Shown piece after piece: positions 35,538 through 44,961 of a stretch of DNA of 64,000 nucleotides. Location of the stretch: contig NZ_JAHXYH010000006.1 in NCBI RefSeq assembly GCF_019970065.1, forward strand, positions 62,001 to 126,000. Direction: 5' to 3'. Position 1 is the stretch's first letter; every line of letters starts with the position of its first letter. A program made the translations under genes and the position numbers. The DNA comes from Chryseobacterium sp. OSA05B (GTDB lineage Bacteria > Bacteroidota > Bacteroidia > Flavobacteriales > Weeksellaceae). The notes beneath the pieces are model-generated. The model was not told the DNA's origin. It was given only the letters and a program-made list of their open reading frames with translations, and did not search any database.

Positions 35538-37805
35538 ATGACTTTTGATATTGATATGATCAAAAAAGTGTACGAGCGTTATCCCGAGAGAATTGCTGCG
35601 GCAAGACAAATCGTGGGAAAACCTCTTACCCTTTCAGAAAAAATCCTTTACACCCATCTTTGGGAAGGAAATGCCACATCAGCGCATGAAAGAGGAAACT
35701 CTTATGTAGATTTCGCACCGGACAGAGTAGCCATGCAGGATGCCACCGCACAGATGGCACTTTTACAGTTTATGCAGGCTGGAAAGGCTAAAGTAGCGGT
35801 TCCTTCAACAGCTCATGCCGATCACCTGATCCAGGCAAGAGTAGGTGCAGAAGCAGATTTACAGGAAGGTATCAACAAAAACTCGGAGGTTTTCAACTTT
35901 CTGAGCTCTGTTTGTGATAAATACGGAATTGGTTTCTGGAAGCCCGGAGCCGGTATCATTCACCAGGTGGTACTGGAAAATTATGCATTCCCGGGAGGAA
36001 TGATGATCGGTACTGACTCGCACACGGTAAATGCAGGAGGTTTAGGAATGGTAGCCATCGGTGTAGGGGGTGCAGATGCAGTAGACGTAATGGCCGGAAT
36101 GGCATGGGAACTAAAAATGCCAAAACTTATCGGGGTGAAATTAACCGGTAAAATGAGCGGATGGACGTCAGCTAAAGACGTTATCCTGAAAGTGGCAGGA
36201 ATCCTAACCGTAAAAGGTGGAACAGGATGCATCGTAGAATATTTCGGAGAAGGAGCAGAATCTCTTTCAGCAACAGGTAAAGGAACCATCTGTAACATGG
36301 GTGCTGAGATCGGAGCCACTACTTCTACTTTTGGATACGATGATTCCATGAGAAGATATCTGGCAGCAACAGGCAGACAGGATGTAGTAGACGCCGCTGA
36401 TAAAATAGCAGAACACTTAACAGGTGATGCTGAAGTATATGACAACCCTGAGCAATATTTTGATCAGGTAATTGAAATCAACCTTTCTGAACTTACACCA
36501 CACTTAAACGGACCTTTCACTCCAGACTTAGCCACACCAGTCGCTGAATTCAGAGCTAAAGCTGAAGCGAACGGATGGCCAATAGAAGTAGAATGGGCAC
36601 TGATCGGTTCTTGTACCAACTCTTCCTATGAAGATTTATCAAGAGCTGCCTCTATCGTAGAAGATGCAGTAGCAAAAGGAGTTAAACCTAAAGCAATCTT
36701 AGGAATCAACCCAGGTTCTGAGCAGGTGAAATTCACTGCAGAAAGAGACGGTTTCTTGGATTCTTTCAGAAAATTCGAGAATACAAGAATCTTTACGAAT
36801 GCTTGTGGGCCTTGTATCGGACAGTGGGACAGAGAAGGCGCTGATAAAGGTGAGAAAAACTCTATCATCCACTCTTTCAACAGAAACTTCGCAAAAAGAG
36901 CTGACGGTAACCCCAATACACATGCTTTCGTAGCTTCTCCGGAAATGGTAGCTGCGGTAGCCATTTCAGGAAGATTAGACTTTAACCCGATTACAGATAC
37001 ATTAACCGCTGAAAACGGTGAGCAGGTAAAACTGAATGAGCCTAAAGGTTCTGAATTGCCACCAAGAGGATTCGCTGTAGATGATAACGGATATCAGGCA
37101 CCCTCTGAAGATGGTTCTTCAGTTGTGGTGAACGTAAGTCCTACTTCTGACAGACTTCAGTTATTGGAAGAATTCCCGGCATGGGATGGTAAAAATATCG
37201 AAGGAGCTAAGGTATTGATCAAAGCTTTCGGTAAATGTACAACCGACCACATTTCTATGGCAGGACCATGGCTTAAATACAGAGGTCACCTTGACAATAT
37301 TTCAAATAACATGCTGATTGGAGCTGTCAACGCCTATAACATGGAAACCAACCGTGTTAAAAATGAATTAACGGGTGAATATGGTGAAGTTCCTGCTGTA
37401 CAGAGAGCCTACAAAGCTGCCGGTATTCCTACCATCGTTGTGGGAGACCAGAACTACGGGGAAGGTTCTTCAAGAGAGCACGCAGCTATGGAACCAAGAC
37501 ACCTTGGAGTAAAAGCGGTATTGGTAAAATCATTCGCGAGAATCCACGAAACCAACCTTAAAAAACAAGGAATGTTAGGGATCACTTTCGCTAATGAAGC
37601 TGATTACAACAAAATCCAGGAAGATGACACGGTTAACTTCTTAGATCTTGAACAGTTTGCTCCGGGAAAACAGCTGACTTTAGAATTCGTTCATACAGAC
37701 GGAACTAAAGACATCATTATGGCGAACCATACGTATAATGATCAACAGATTGATTGGTTTAAGGCAGGTTCTGCACTTAACCTGATTAAAAGACAGGAAA
37801 ATTAA
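35538..37805 (+). CDS. Aconitate hydratase, mitochondrial type
   Basis: This second aconitase (755 residues) belongs to the mitochondrial-like aconitase group, unlike AcnB: the swivel domain is at the C-terminal end (YGEGSSREHAAMEPRHLG). Cluster cysteines are C359 in IGSCTNSS, and C423 and C426 in ACGPCIGQ. It catalyses the same TCA step. The substrate motifs (GTDSHTVNAGGLGM) are intact. It has its own leader, so expression can differ from acnB. A bidirectional hairpin follows the stop. Confidence 0.95.
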   Translation: MTFDIDMIKKVYERYPERIAAARQIVGKPLTLSEKILYTHLWEGNATSAHERGNSYVDFAPDRVAMQDATAQMALLQFMQAGKAKVAVPSTAHADHLIQARVGAEADLQEGINKNSEVFNFLSSVCDKYGIGFWKPGAGIIHQVVLENYAFPGGMMIGTDSHTVNAGGLGMVAIGVGGADAVDVMAGMAWELKMPKLIGVKLTGKMSGWTSAKDVILKVAGILTVKGGTGCIVEYFGEGAESLSATGKGTICNMGAEIGATTSTFGYDDSMRRYLAATGRQDVVDAADKIAEHLTGDAEVYDNPEQYFDQVIEINLSELTPHLNGPFTPDLATPVAEFRAKAEANGWPIEVEWALIGSCTNSSYEDLSRAASIVEDAVAKGVKPKAILGINPGSEQVKFTAERDGFLDSFRKFENTRIFTNACGPCIGQWDREGADKGEKNSIIHSFNRNFAKRADGNPNTHAFVASPEMVAAVAISGRLDFNPITDTLTAENGEQVKLNEPKGSELPPRGFAVDDNGYQAPSEDGSSVVVNVSPTSDRLQLLEEFPAWDGKNIEGAKVLIKAFGKCTTDHISMAGPWLKYRGHLDNISNNMLIGAVNAYNMETNRVKNELTGEYGEVPAVQRAYKAAGIPTIVVGDQNYGEGSSREHAAMEPRHLGVKAVLVKSFARIHETNLKKQGMLGITFANEADYNKIQEDDTVNFLDLEQFAPGKQLTLEFVHTDGTKDIIMANHTYNDQQIDWFKAGSALNLIKRQEN

Positions 37806-37827
37806 TTGTTAGATTTAATTAATCATA

Positions 37828-37857
37828 GAAAAGCGGCTTCCTTGGAAGCCGCTTTTC
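37828..37857. terminator. Bidirectional terminator between the aconitase and LytTR genes
   Basis: GAAAAGCGGCTTCC and GGAAGCCGCTTTTC are a perfect 14-base inverted repeat with a 2-base gap. The right arm overlaps the stop codon of the convergent response-regulator gene. Confidence 0.85.
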
Positions 37858-38539
37858 ATTTGATCTTACTCAGAAGATGGCTCCGGTAGCTTTCTCCGAT
37901 CGGAATTTCCTGTTCTGAGATTAGAACCATTTTCTTAATTCCAATATTTTTAGTCTTATCCAGATTCACGATGAATGATTTATGGATCCGGACAAATCTA
38001 TCAGAAAGCTGGGTTTCCAGAGATTTAAGCGTATCCAGAACAATATATTCCTCATTGAAGGTTTTAATGTTCACATAATCTTTGATGCTTTCAATGTAGA
38101 GAATATCACTAAAGTTAATGCGGTGCTGTTGACCGGAAGATTTCACAAAAAAATAGGATTCGTCATTATTTTCAGAAAAGGAAAAACGTTCCTGTGCCTT
38201 CAATGCACTTTTATGGAAACGGTCAAAAGAAACCGGTTTTAGAAGATAATCAATAATATTGTGCTCATATCCTTCTAACGCGTACTCGGAATAGGCTGTC
38301 GTCAAAATATATTTTTTCTTGTCGCCTACAATTTTCATGAAATTAATCCCTGAAAGTTCAGGCATCTGAATATCCAGAAAGATAAGATCCGCTTCATTGT
38401 TTTGTATATATTCCAACGCCATAATAGGATTCTCCGCAGAAAAAACCAGTTCTAAAAAAGGAATCTTCCGGACATAATTTTCCAGCAGTGATATCGCCAG
38501 CGGTTCGTCGTCTACAATAATGCATTTAATCGTTTTCAT
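37856..38539 (-). CDS. LytTR-family response regulator
   Basis: The receiver domain (residues 1-120) has D10/D11 and the phosphoacceptor D56 in IFLDIQMPELSG. The C-terminal LytTR DNA-binding domain includes DILYIESIKDYVNI and FVRIHKSFIVNLDK, both typical. It works with the LytS-type kinase whose gene overlaps its start by 14 bases. LytTR proteins bind pairs of direct repeats about 21 bases apart; such a pair lies upstream of the kinase gene, between it and the divergent barrel gene. Confidence 0.93.
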   Translation of the reverse strand: MKTIKCIIVDDEPLAISLLENYVRKIPFLELVFSAENPIMALEYIQNNEADLIFLDIQMPELSGINFMKIVGDKKKYILTTAYSEYALEGYEHNIIDYLLKPVSFDRFHKSALKAQERFSFSENNDESYFFVKSSGQQHRINFSDILYIESIKDYVNIKTFNEEYIVLDTLKSLETQLSDRFVRIHKSFIVNLDKTKNIGIKKMVLISEQEIPIGESYRSHLLSKIK

Positions 38540-39542
38540 AAGGGAAAATAATTCTTAAATCTACAATAAATTCGGATTCCAGGTCTTTTATATAGAGCTC
38601 ATGCTTCTTCGGGTACAGAATTTCTAATCTTTTTTTCACATTATCGATCCCGATTCCGGACGCGGTATCTTTGACTTTCTGGTTTTTATAATTGTGAAGG
38701 TAAAAATGAAGCACCTTATTGTCATCCGATACTTTCAATACGAATCCTTTCTCCCGGAAATCCCCATGTTTAAAAGCATTTTCAACAAACGGGACCAACA
38801 GCATGGGTGAAATATTGATTTTAGGATGATTGATGTTTTTTTCAATGACCAAAAGTTCAGGATTTTTGATTCTGAGTTTTTCCAAACCAATTAAGCTTTC
38901 AATATAACCTATTTCCTTATCCAGACTGATGACATCTTTTTCAAGATCTTTGGTGCTGTACCTCAGCAGTTCACTCAGTTTTTCAATAGCCGGAAGTGCT
39001 TTATCCGAATTCTGATACACCAGAGAATAGATATTATTTAAAGAATTAAAAATAAAATGAGGATTGATCTGGGTTTTCAACGCCTGAAGCTGCGCGTGTT
39101 TTCTTTCTTCAACAAGCCTGTTCCGCTCTTCTTCAACTTTAAAATAATACTTAAAAAACCACAGATTTGTACTCACGAAAACCGTTAAACTAGAATAATA
39201 GATGTTGTCATAAAAATAGTACAGGAAAGTAGTTCCTTCTGCATAATTTCTAAAACCTGTCAGCGCAGGAAGCAACAGTTCTTCCATTGAATACCTGAAA
39301 AGAACAAAAACAAATACACCCACAAAAAAACCGACGATCATCATATAGAATCTATTCGGATTGAAAAAACGTGGCGCGATGAAAAAATAATTAACGTAAA
39401 AACCAAGGAAATTGGCCAGAAAGATGGTGATATCTAAAACATCAAGACCAGATTTACTGTACACCGCCCTGGAAAGGAGGCCGTTAAAAATAATCAGCAG
39501 CCAATAAAAAACGTGCAGGAGGAGAACTTGTTTTTGCTTCAT
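38526..39542 (-). CDS. LytS/YehU-type sensor histidine kinase
   Basis: This membrane kinase (about 338 residues) has four hydrophobic helices in the first 140 residues, then the His_kinase box LKTQINPHFIFNSLNNIYSL, with the phosphoacceptor His near residue 164, and an ATPase with VPFVENAFKHG. This is the LytS/YehU layout. No separate ligand-binding domain is seen. I chose the ATG at 39542, as the TTG two codons earlier lies within the promoter element, which ends only four bases before the ATG. Confidence 0.9.
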   Translation of the reverse strand: MKQKQVLLLHVFYWLLIIFNGLLSRAVYSKSGLDVLDITIFLANFLGFYVNYFFIAPRFFNPNRFYMMIVGFFVGVFVFVLFRYSMEELLLPALTGFRNYAEGTTFLYYFYDNIYYSSLTVFVSTNLWFFKYYFKVEEERNRLVEERKHAQLQALKTQINPHFIFNSLNNIYSLVYQNSDKALPAIEKLSELLRYSTKDLEKDVISLDKEIGYIESLIGLEKLRIKNPELLVIEKNINHPKINISPMLLVPFVENAFKHGDFREKGFVLKVSDDNKVLHFYLHNYKNQKVKDTASGIGIDNVKKRLEILYPKKHELYIKDLESEFIVDLRIIFPYEND

Positions 39543-39545
39543 GCC

Positions 39546-39553
39546 CAAATTTA
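39546..39553 (-). promoter_or_regulatory. TAnnTTTG element at the start of the LytS gene
   Basis: TAAATTTG on the minus strand ends four bases before the ATG, predicting a leaderless transcript. Confidence 0.5.
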
Positions 39554-39581
39554 AGCTTCATCCGTTTTAAATTCCTACACA

Positions 39582-39614
39582 TTTCCGATGAAACCCGTTT
39601 TTTTTCCGATGAAA
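39582..39614. promoter_or_regulatory. LytTR-type direct repeats
   Basis: TTTCCGATGAAA occurs twice (39582-39593 and 39603-39614), start to start 21 bases. Two direct repeats two helical turns apart are the usual form of LytTR binding sites. They lie about 30-60 bases upstream of the kinase gene and 78-110 bases upstream of the predicted start of the barrel gene. Confidence 0.7.
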
Positions 39615-39678
39615 ATATTTTGAGCGGATTAATCTGTGCTGAAATCTAAACGCCATTTCATACAAAGGAGTTTGAAAA

Positions 39679-39686
39679 TACCTTTG
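39679..39686 (+). promoter_or_regulatory. TAnnTTTG -7 element for the beta-barrel gene
   Basis: TACCTTTG matches the consensus and predicts a start near 39691, a leader of 13 bases. Confidence 0.55.
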
Positions 39687-39703
39687 GACCAAGATTTTAA
39701 ACT

Positions 39704-41824
39704 ATGAAACTGAAATATATCCTTATCAGCACCCTTATATCAGCAGCGCTATCTGCACAGGTTCAAAAAGACAGTATCCGGCATGTGGAGCAGATCAATC
39801 TTTTGGTTAAGAAAAAACTTCTTGACAGAAAAGCAGATCGCCTTATCTTTAATGTAGAAGCATCGATAGCTTCCCAGGGAATGGACGCAACGGAAACCCT
39901 CGCCAATGTTCCTATGCTGAAAGTAGATGAAAACATGGGTTCTATCTCAATTACCGGGAAAAGCAGTGTGAATGTAATGATCAACGGGCGAATGCTGAAC
40001 CTTTCGGGAAATGCTCTTTTGAATTACCTCAAATCCATCCGGTCAGAAAATATTTCAAAAATAGAAGTGATCACCACACCTCCTTCAAAATACGAAGCTC
40101 AGGGAAACAGCGGACTCATCAATATTATCCTGAAAAAGAATCCAAATTTAGGCTTCAGCGGAAATATCAATTCAAACCTCATCCAGAGAAGTTATTCAGG
40201 TTTCAGCTCCAATGGCTCGCTTAATTATCAGACCGAAAAATTCAGCAGCAGCCTGAAACTGACGTATTATGATTCCGCCAAACGTACCGACGAAAATTAC
40301 AACATTATCGGAGCTTCTCAAAACTATAGCAACTCGATCCGGAAAGATATGTGGAAAGAACTGACACCAACCCTTAATCTCTCCTATAAAATCAGTAAAA
40401 ATGCTGAAATCGGATTGGAATACATCTACGCTCATCAAAAATCCGGAATGAACATCGTTAATACCACAAAAAATATTGATGCTAGTCTTAATGAGGAGAA
40501 CCTTTTAACCAATACTTTTCACCGTGAAAAACTGCCTACTCATACCTTAAGCGCCTATTATGACCTGAAGCTGGATTCATTGGGGAAGAAACTGAGCATT
40601 GCAGGGAATTTTTATAAAAACAATTCTGATACGGAAGTCAATTTTTCTACGCTTACACTTTCAGATCATTCTGTTCAGGATGTAAAAACCACTTCCTTGA
40701 TCTCGCCACAGATCTTTTCTGCTCAGGCGGATCTGGAACTTCCTTTTTCTTTCGGAACCATTGAAACCGGAGTGAAGTTTAATCAGTTTAAAAACAGTAC
40801 GGACATTCAGTATTTTAACCTGAACAGCGGACAATACGTTCCTGATCTTTCAAGAGCTAATCTGTTCACGTATCAGGAAGAGAATTATGCCGGATATTTC
40901 AGTTATGCCAAAACATTCGGTGAGCATTGGGAAGCCAAAGCGGGCCTTCGCTACGAACATACGAATGCAGAAAGCTTCACCCCCTCTTCCAATTCAGAAA
41001 ACAAATACAATTATGGACAATGGTTTCCTTCCGCGTATGTTTCCTATAAAGAAGATAAAAATGTATTCAGTTTTTCCTATTCCAGAAGGATCAACCGCCC
41101 GAGTATGGGGAATCTTAACCCGTTTCGCTGGTACTCAAATCCCTATTCTTATTCTTCAGGAAATCCTTTACTGACACCGGCTTACATCAATAATTGGGAA
41201 TTGGGATATACCTTCAACAATAAGTTTTCAACCAGTGTTTATTATCTGAGAATGAAAAATGCATTCGGTCAAATCTCTACCATTGATGACATTTCACAGA
41301 TTTCAACTTATCTGAACTATTACAACAATAATTTCTGGGGTCTTAATGCCTCTTATACGGATACTTTTTTCAAATTCTGGGAAACCAGCATCTCGATGAA
41401 TGCATCGCTTCAGAATTCATCCGTATTCAATGTTGATGCGGAAACTCAGAAAGGAAGTTCATTCAGCTACTCCATCAACAATACGTTTACTTTAAACAAA
41501 AGCAAGACGCTTATATTCTTTCTGAATTACAGCCACAGCCTCGCTTACAAAAATGTGAACTCTTATTTCCAGGCTTTCCCGGAACTGACTTCAGGATTAA
41601 AGGTTTCGCTTATGGAAAAGAAGCTTCAGATCAATGCCACAGTGACCAATATTTTTGCACAGAGATATCGTGGAGAATTGTATTTCTATGATAACACTCA
41701 GTATATGAATAATTATTGGGACAGCAGAAGCTTCAGATTAAGTGTTAATTATACTTTTGGAAGCAGCAAGAAGAAAATCAGTAAGAAGAATATCAAATTT
41801 GAGGAAAAAGAAAGAGCACAGTAA
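39704..41824 (+). CDS. Outer-membrane beta-barrel protein (TonB receptor-like), probable LytTR target
   Basis: This 706-residue protein has a signal peptide (residues 1-18, ending LSAQ) and a short plug: VNVMINGRMLNLSG and IEVITTPPSKYEAQGNSGLINII. The rest is a beta-barrel of the OMP_b-brl_3 type. A TonB box and a carboxypeptidase-like domain are absent, as is a SusD partner. Members of this group are common in Bacteroidetes and mostly of unknown substrate. The gene is divergent from the LytS/LytTR pair with LytTR direct repeats between, so regulation by that system is likely. The tail after the barrel is rich in K. Confidence 0.85.
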   Translation: MKLKYILISTLISAALSAQVQKDSIRHVEQINLLVKKKLLDRKADRLIFNVEASIASQGMDATETLANVPMLKVDENMGSISITGKSSVNVMINGRMLNLSGNALLNYLKSIRSENISKIEVITTPPSKYEAQGNSGLINIILKKNPNLGFSGNINSNLIQRSYSGFSSNGSLNYQTEKFSSSLKLTYYDSAKRTDENYNIIGASQNYSNSIRKDMWKELTPTLNLSYKISKNAEIGLEYIYAHQKSGMNIVNTTKNIDASLNEENLLTNTFHREKLPTHTLSAYYDLKLDSLGKKLSIAGNFYKNNSDTEVNFSTLTLSDHSVQDVKTTSLISPQIFSAQADLELPFSFGTIETGVKFNQFKNSTDIQYFNLNSGQYVPDLSRANLFTYQEENYAGYFSYAKTFGEHWEAKAGLRYEHTNAESFTPSSNSENKYNYGQWFPSAYVSYKEDKNVFSFSYSRRINRPSMGNLNPFRWYSNPYSYSSGNPLLTPAYINNWELGYTFNNKFSTSVYYLRMKNAFGQISTIDDISQISTYLNYYNNNFWGLNASYTDTFFKFWETSISMNASLQNSSVFNVDAETQKGSSFSYSINNTFTLNKSKTLIFFLNYSHSLAYKNVNSYFQAFPELTSGLKVSLMEKKLQINATVTNIFAQRYRGELYFYDNTQYMNNYWDSRSFRLSVNYTFGSSKKKISKKNIKFEEKERAQ

Positions 41825-41849
41825 TTGTTTTTATTATTCACTCAAACAA

Positions 41850-41878
41850 AAAAAACAGAGAATGTTTCTCTGTTTTTT
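41850..41878. terminator. Bidirectional terminator
   Basis: AAAAAACAGAGAA and TTCTCTGTTTTTT pair around TGT, with A and T tracts on both sides. It serves two convergent outer-membrane genes. Confidence 0.85.
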
Positions 41879-41898
41879 GCTTTTATCTTTATCTGTTT

Positions 41899-44643
41899 TT
41901 AAAATTTAAATTCTACCCTCGCGAAAACGAATCGTCCTCCTATCCCATATTGCGAAACCTGTCTGGAATACACAAACTGATTATCAGCCGTTAATGAGCT
42001 GATGTTCGGACTTTTGGAAGGCAATACATTGAATATATTATTACTTCCTACTGTGGCTGAAATATTTTTGTTGAAATCATAGCCTATGGAAAGATCTGTC
42101 ACAAAACGGTCATTTAAAACGAAGTGCTCTGTGCTTTCGGTAACGCCATCAAAATTGGCATCCAGGACATCAGCATCCGTCACTTTTCCAAAGTAGGAAT
42201 TTCTGAGAGCAACCGTAAGCGCGGAGAATTTCAGGGTATTGGCAAGTGTAGCTTTGATGCGGGGTACAGCTTCTTCAAAATAGACTCTGTTGGGCTCAGA
42301 AAAATAATTATTGATCTGGCTTACCAGTTTTGGTGAAGCGTGAATATCTCCCACTCTTCTGGTCTGATTTAAATTAAGTCCTAAATTATTCTCCAAAGCT
42401 ATTCCCTCCGAAATTCTTGTATTTTGCGAAACCGTGATATCCAGTCCTTTGGTCTGGGAATCTACTGCATTGGCAAAGAAATTCGCAGCACTGGCTCTCG
42501 CAAGATCAAAAGCTCCCTGAAGAACCGCTTGGTCTGATCCCGGGGTAAAACTTCCGGACGGACGGAAAAACAGATCCGTAAGTACCACTCTATCCTTAAT
42601 CTTGATCAGATAGGCATCCGCTGTAAATACTAGACTTAAAGCCGGAATCTTCCAGGTAATTCCCGTACTGTAAGACTGTGAAGTTTCCTGTTTCAGTTTC
42701 GGAATGCCTAAGGCCTGAGCTGCTTCGGAATTGTTTCTGAAAGTACCCACCTGCGTAGTCTGTCCCTGCTGGATCAGTGTAGAGGTAGAACTGTAGTAGA
42801 TCTGTGCTAAAGAAGGCGCTCTGAATCCTGTGGAAACCGCTCCTCTCCAATTGAAATTATTAGCCAGTTTAACATTGGTCGCAAGTTTATAATTAAAGGT
42901 AGAACCGAAATCTGAATAATTTTCAAAACGTACAGCACCTTCCAACAGCCACCAATCTGTTGGTTCAATCTCAACATCGGCATAGGCTGCTAAACTGTTT
43001 CGGCTTCCTGAAACGGCATTGTCCGGGCTGAAACCTGGAAATACTTGGGAACCTGCGGGTCTTGTAGCTCCAAAGAAGTCGGTTACCTTTTCATTGTCAG
43101 GGGTAGCAGCAGTCACTACACGCCCGAAAATATCATAGGAAGCGTAAGAGTTTTCATTTCCTGCATTCACTTTATAATTTTCATAACGGTATTCTCCTCC
43201 GAAAGCCACATTTAAACCATGAAGTACATCATATTTTTTAGAAAAATCCAGATTCAGGGTATTCTGTAAAAATTCAGATCCTCCTGCTTTAAAGGTTCTA
43301 GGGGAATTGTCGCCCAAAGAGGCATTAAAAGTATTGACCACCCCAAAATTAAAAGCATTCTTTCCGAAAGTATTACTCAGATCTACATTCCACCCGTTCC
43401 ATTTTCCCTTGATTCCTCCGGCTAATGAATAATCATTTACATTGGCTTCAATCTGCGGCAAATATCCATTGGGAGTAACCGCATTGATATTTCTTTCCGT
43501 ATTCGGTAAACGGTAAAATCCTCCGGCATTTCCCAAGCGGTAGCTGTAGCCTCCAAAGGAATACACTTTCCAGTATTCATTCACCGGAATTTCAGAGTTG
43601 AAGAAAAGCTGTCCCGATTGTAATTTAGACTGTCCCGCTCTCAGACTGAAGTCTTTTCTTTCCAGACCTCTGTAGTTAAGCTCCTGATCTGTAAAATCTT
43701 TCCCTAGCAAGCCTTGCAACGCCGCAATACTGTTGGCTCCCGCTATCTGATTTTTAAAATCCTGCGAAAAATAATCTACCTGCGAAGCATACTGCTTGAC
43801 CGTATTGATGATCTGCTGGCTATTGGCTGTATTGGTAACATTCTTATACAATCCGTCGATATTGACTCCGCTTTGCAATGCCCTGTAATTAATCGCATTA
43901 TAGGCATTAAAAATATCTCCCTGACGCACACCAGCCCTTGAATACGGATCGCGATACTGTACTGATCCAGTAACATTGATAAATCCTTTCTCCCCGATTT
44001 TTGCTCCATAGTTCAGATCCGCAGAAATGGTCTGCCCGTCTATTCCTCCCGAAAAATTATTGGCAACTGATGATGCATATCCTCCCAGAAAAACCTGTCC
44101 TGAAAGTCCAAGTCTTCTCTTAAGGCCTAAATTCACGACGCCTGCGATGGCATCGGAACCGTATTGTGCAGAAGCTCCGTCCCTTAAAACTTCAATTCTT
44201 TCCAGTGCAAATGCAGGAATTGCATTTAGATCCGTTCCCACCGAGCCTCTTCCCGGAGTCAAGGTAACATTGATGAGAGAAGACTGATATCTTCTTTTTC
44301 CATTAAGTAAGACCAAAACCTGATCCGGACCAAGTCCTCTGAGAAGAGCAGGATCTACAAAATCGGTTCCATCATTCACCGTATGTGAAGTGGAAGAAAA
44401 TGACGGCACCACATAGTTGAGGGCCTGACTGATATTGTTAACAGGACTTTGTCTTAAGATTTTTGAGATATTGATGATATCTACCGGCACCGGAGTGTCT
44501 GTAAGAGATCTTCCGGATCCTCTTGATCCCAGGATCACTACATCGTCGATCTTTTTGGATGATGTAGAATCTGACTGTCCAAAGTAAAATGCTGAAATGA
44601 ATGCTGCTGAAGCTATGATTGTTTTTTTTTCGAAATTGCGCAT
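41899..44643 (-). CDS. TonB-dependent receptor with a long regulated leader
   Basis: This 914-residue receptor has a signal peptide (AAFISAFYFGQ), a TonB-box-like start DDVVILGSRGSGRSLTDTPV, and a complete plug: LLRGLGPDQVLVLLNGKRRY, RGSVGTDLNAIPAFALERIE and DGASAQYGSDAIAGVVN. The barrel ends in RFVFARVEFKF, a proper outer-membrane terminus. The substrate is unknown. The 5' region has a consensus promoter, an S-box-like RNA, a Cys-containing leader ORF and a hairpin, all on the same strand, so expression is probably controlled by a metabolite, perhaps of sulfur metabolism. No transporter genes are adjacent. Confidence 0.9.
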   Translation of the reverse strand: MRNFEKKTIIASAAFISAFYFGQSDSTSSKKIDDVVILGSRGSGRSLTDTPVPVDIINISKILRQSPVNNISQALNYVVPSFSSTSHTVNDGTDFVDPALLRGLGPDQVLVLLNGKRRYQSSLINVTLTPGRGSVGTDLNAIPAFALERIEVLRDGASAQYGSDAIAGVVNLGLKRRLGLSGQVFLGGYASSVANNFSGGIDGQTISADLNYGAKIGEKGFINVTGSVQYRDPYSRAGVRQGDIFNAYNAINYRALQSGVNIDGLYKNVTNTANSQQIINTVKQYASQVDYFSQDFKNQIAGANSIAALQGLLGKDFTDQELNYRGLERKDFSLRAGQSKLQSGQLFFNSEIPVNEYWKVYSFGGYSYRLGNAGGFYRLPNTERNINAVTPNGYLPQIEANVNDYSLAGGIKGKWNGWNVDLSNTFGKNAFNFGVVNTFNASLGDNSPRTFKAGGSEFLQNTLNLDFSKKYDVLHGLNVAFGGEYRYENYKVNAGNENSYASYDIFGRVVTAATPDNEKVTDFFGATRPAGSQVFPGFSPDNAVSGSRNSLAAYADVEIEPTDWWLLEGAVRFENYSDFGSTFNYKLATNVKLANNFNWRGAVSTGFRAPSLAQIYYSSTSTLIQQGQTTQVGTFRNNSEAAQALGIPKLKQETSQSYSTGITWKIPALSLVFTADAYLIKIKDRVVLTDLFFRPSGSFTPGSDQAVLQGAFDLARASAANFFANAVDSQTKGLDITVSQNTRISEGIALENNLGLNLNQTRRVGDIHASPKLVSQINNYFSEPNRVYFEEAVPRIKATLANTLKFSALTVALRNSYFGKVTDADVLDANFDGVTESTEHFVLNDRFVTDLSIGYDFNKNISATVGSNNIFNVLPSKSPNISSLTADNQFVYSRQVSQYGIGGRFVFARVEFKF

Positions 44644-44700
44644 GTGTTTTCTGTTTTTTTATTATTGATTGTTTATTTGATTTCAGGCCATAGTTTTCCT

Positions 44701-44721
44701 GCAACCTGTATTTCAGGTCGC
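44701..44721 (-). promoter_or_regulatory. Leader hairpin upstream of the TonB receptor
   Basis: On the minus strand GCGACCTG and CAGGTTGC form an 8-bp stem around AAATA, 58 bases before the ATG. The 3' arm is also perfectly complementary to GCAACCTG in the S-box-like RNA at 44992-44999, so two folds can compete. Confidence 0.55.
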
Positions 44722-44751
44722 TGCAAAAAGCCGGAATATTTAAATTATTTT

Positions 44752-44832
44752 TTAAAGAGGTCTAGAAACAACAACACATACGCATATGGAAATGGCATGA
44801 AAAGAGGTCAGAATAACGAAGTGGCACTTCAT
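44752..44832 (-). CDS. Cys-containing 26-residue leader peptide
   Basis: A short frame lies in the leader of the TonB receptor gene: ATG at 44832, TAA at 44754-44752. The product starts MKCHFVILTSFHAI and ends SICVCVVVSRPL. It has three Cys in 26 residues and a C-x-C followed by V-V-V near the end, which would suit a sensor of Cys-tRNA or ribosome stalling. It lies between the S-box-like RNA and the hairpin. There is no strong ribosome-binding site, as is normal in this phylum. Translation is not shown; confidence is for a real leader ORF. Confidence 0.5.
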   Translation of the reverse strand: MKCHFVILTSFHAISICVCVVVSRPL

Positions 44833-44961
44833 GATCTGAGAAACGAAAATTTAAATTGGTCTTGTGGTTTCCCTTGTCTTTAAACATTGATTTTATTTTT
44901 AAAACAAAAATGTCAAGATGGGGAGAAAATAGAGAAAAACATTTTTTCCGGGCATACCGGC

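Noticed and set aside
32427..37805. Tandem duplication of one aconitase gene
   Set aside because: Domain order, lengths and motif contexts differ (AcnB against mitochondrial type), so they are not products of a recent duplication.
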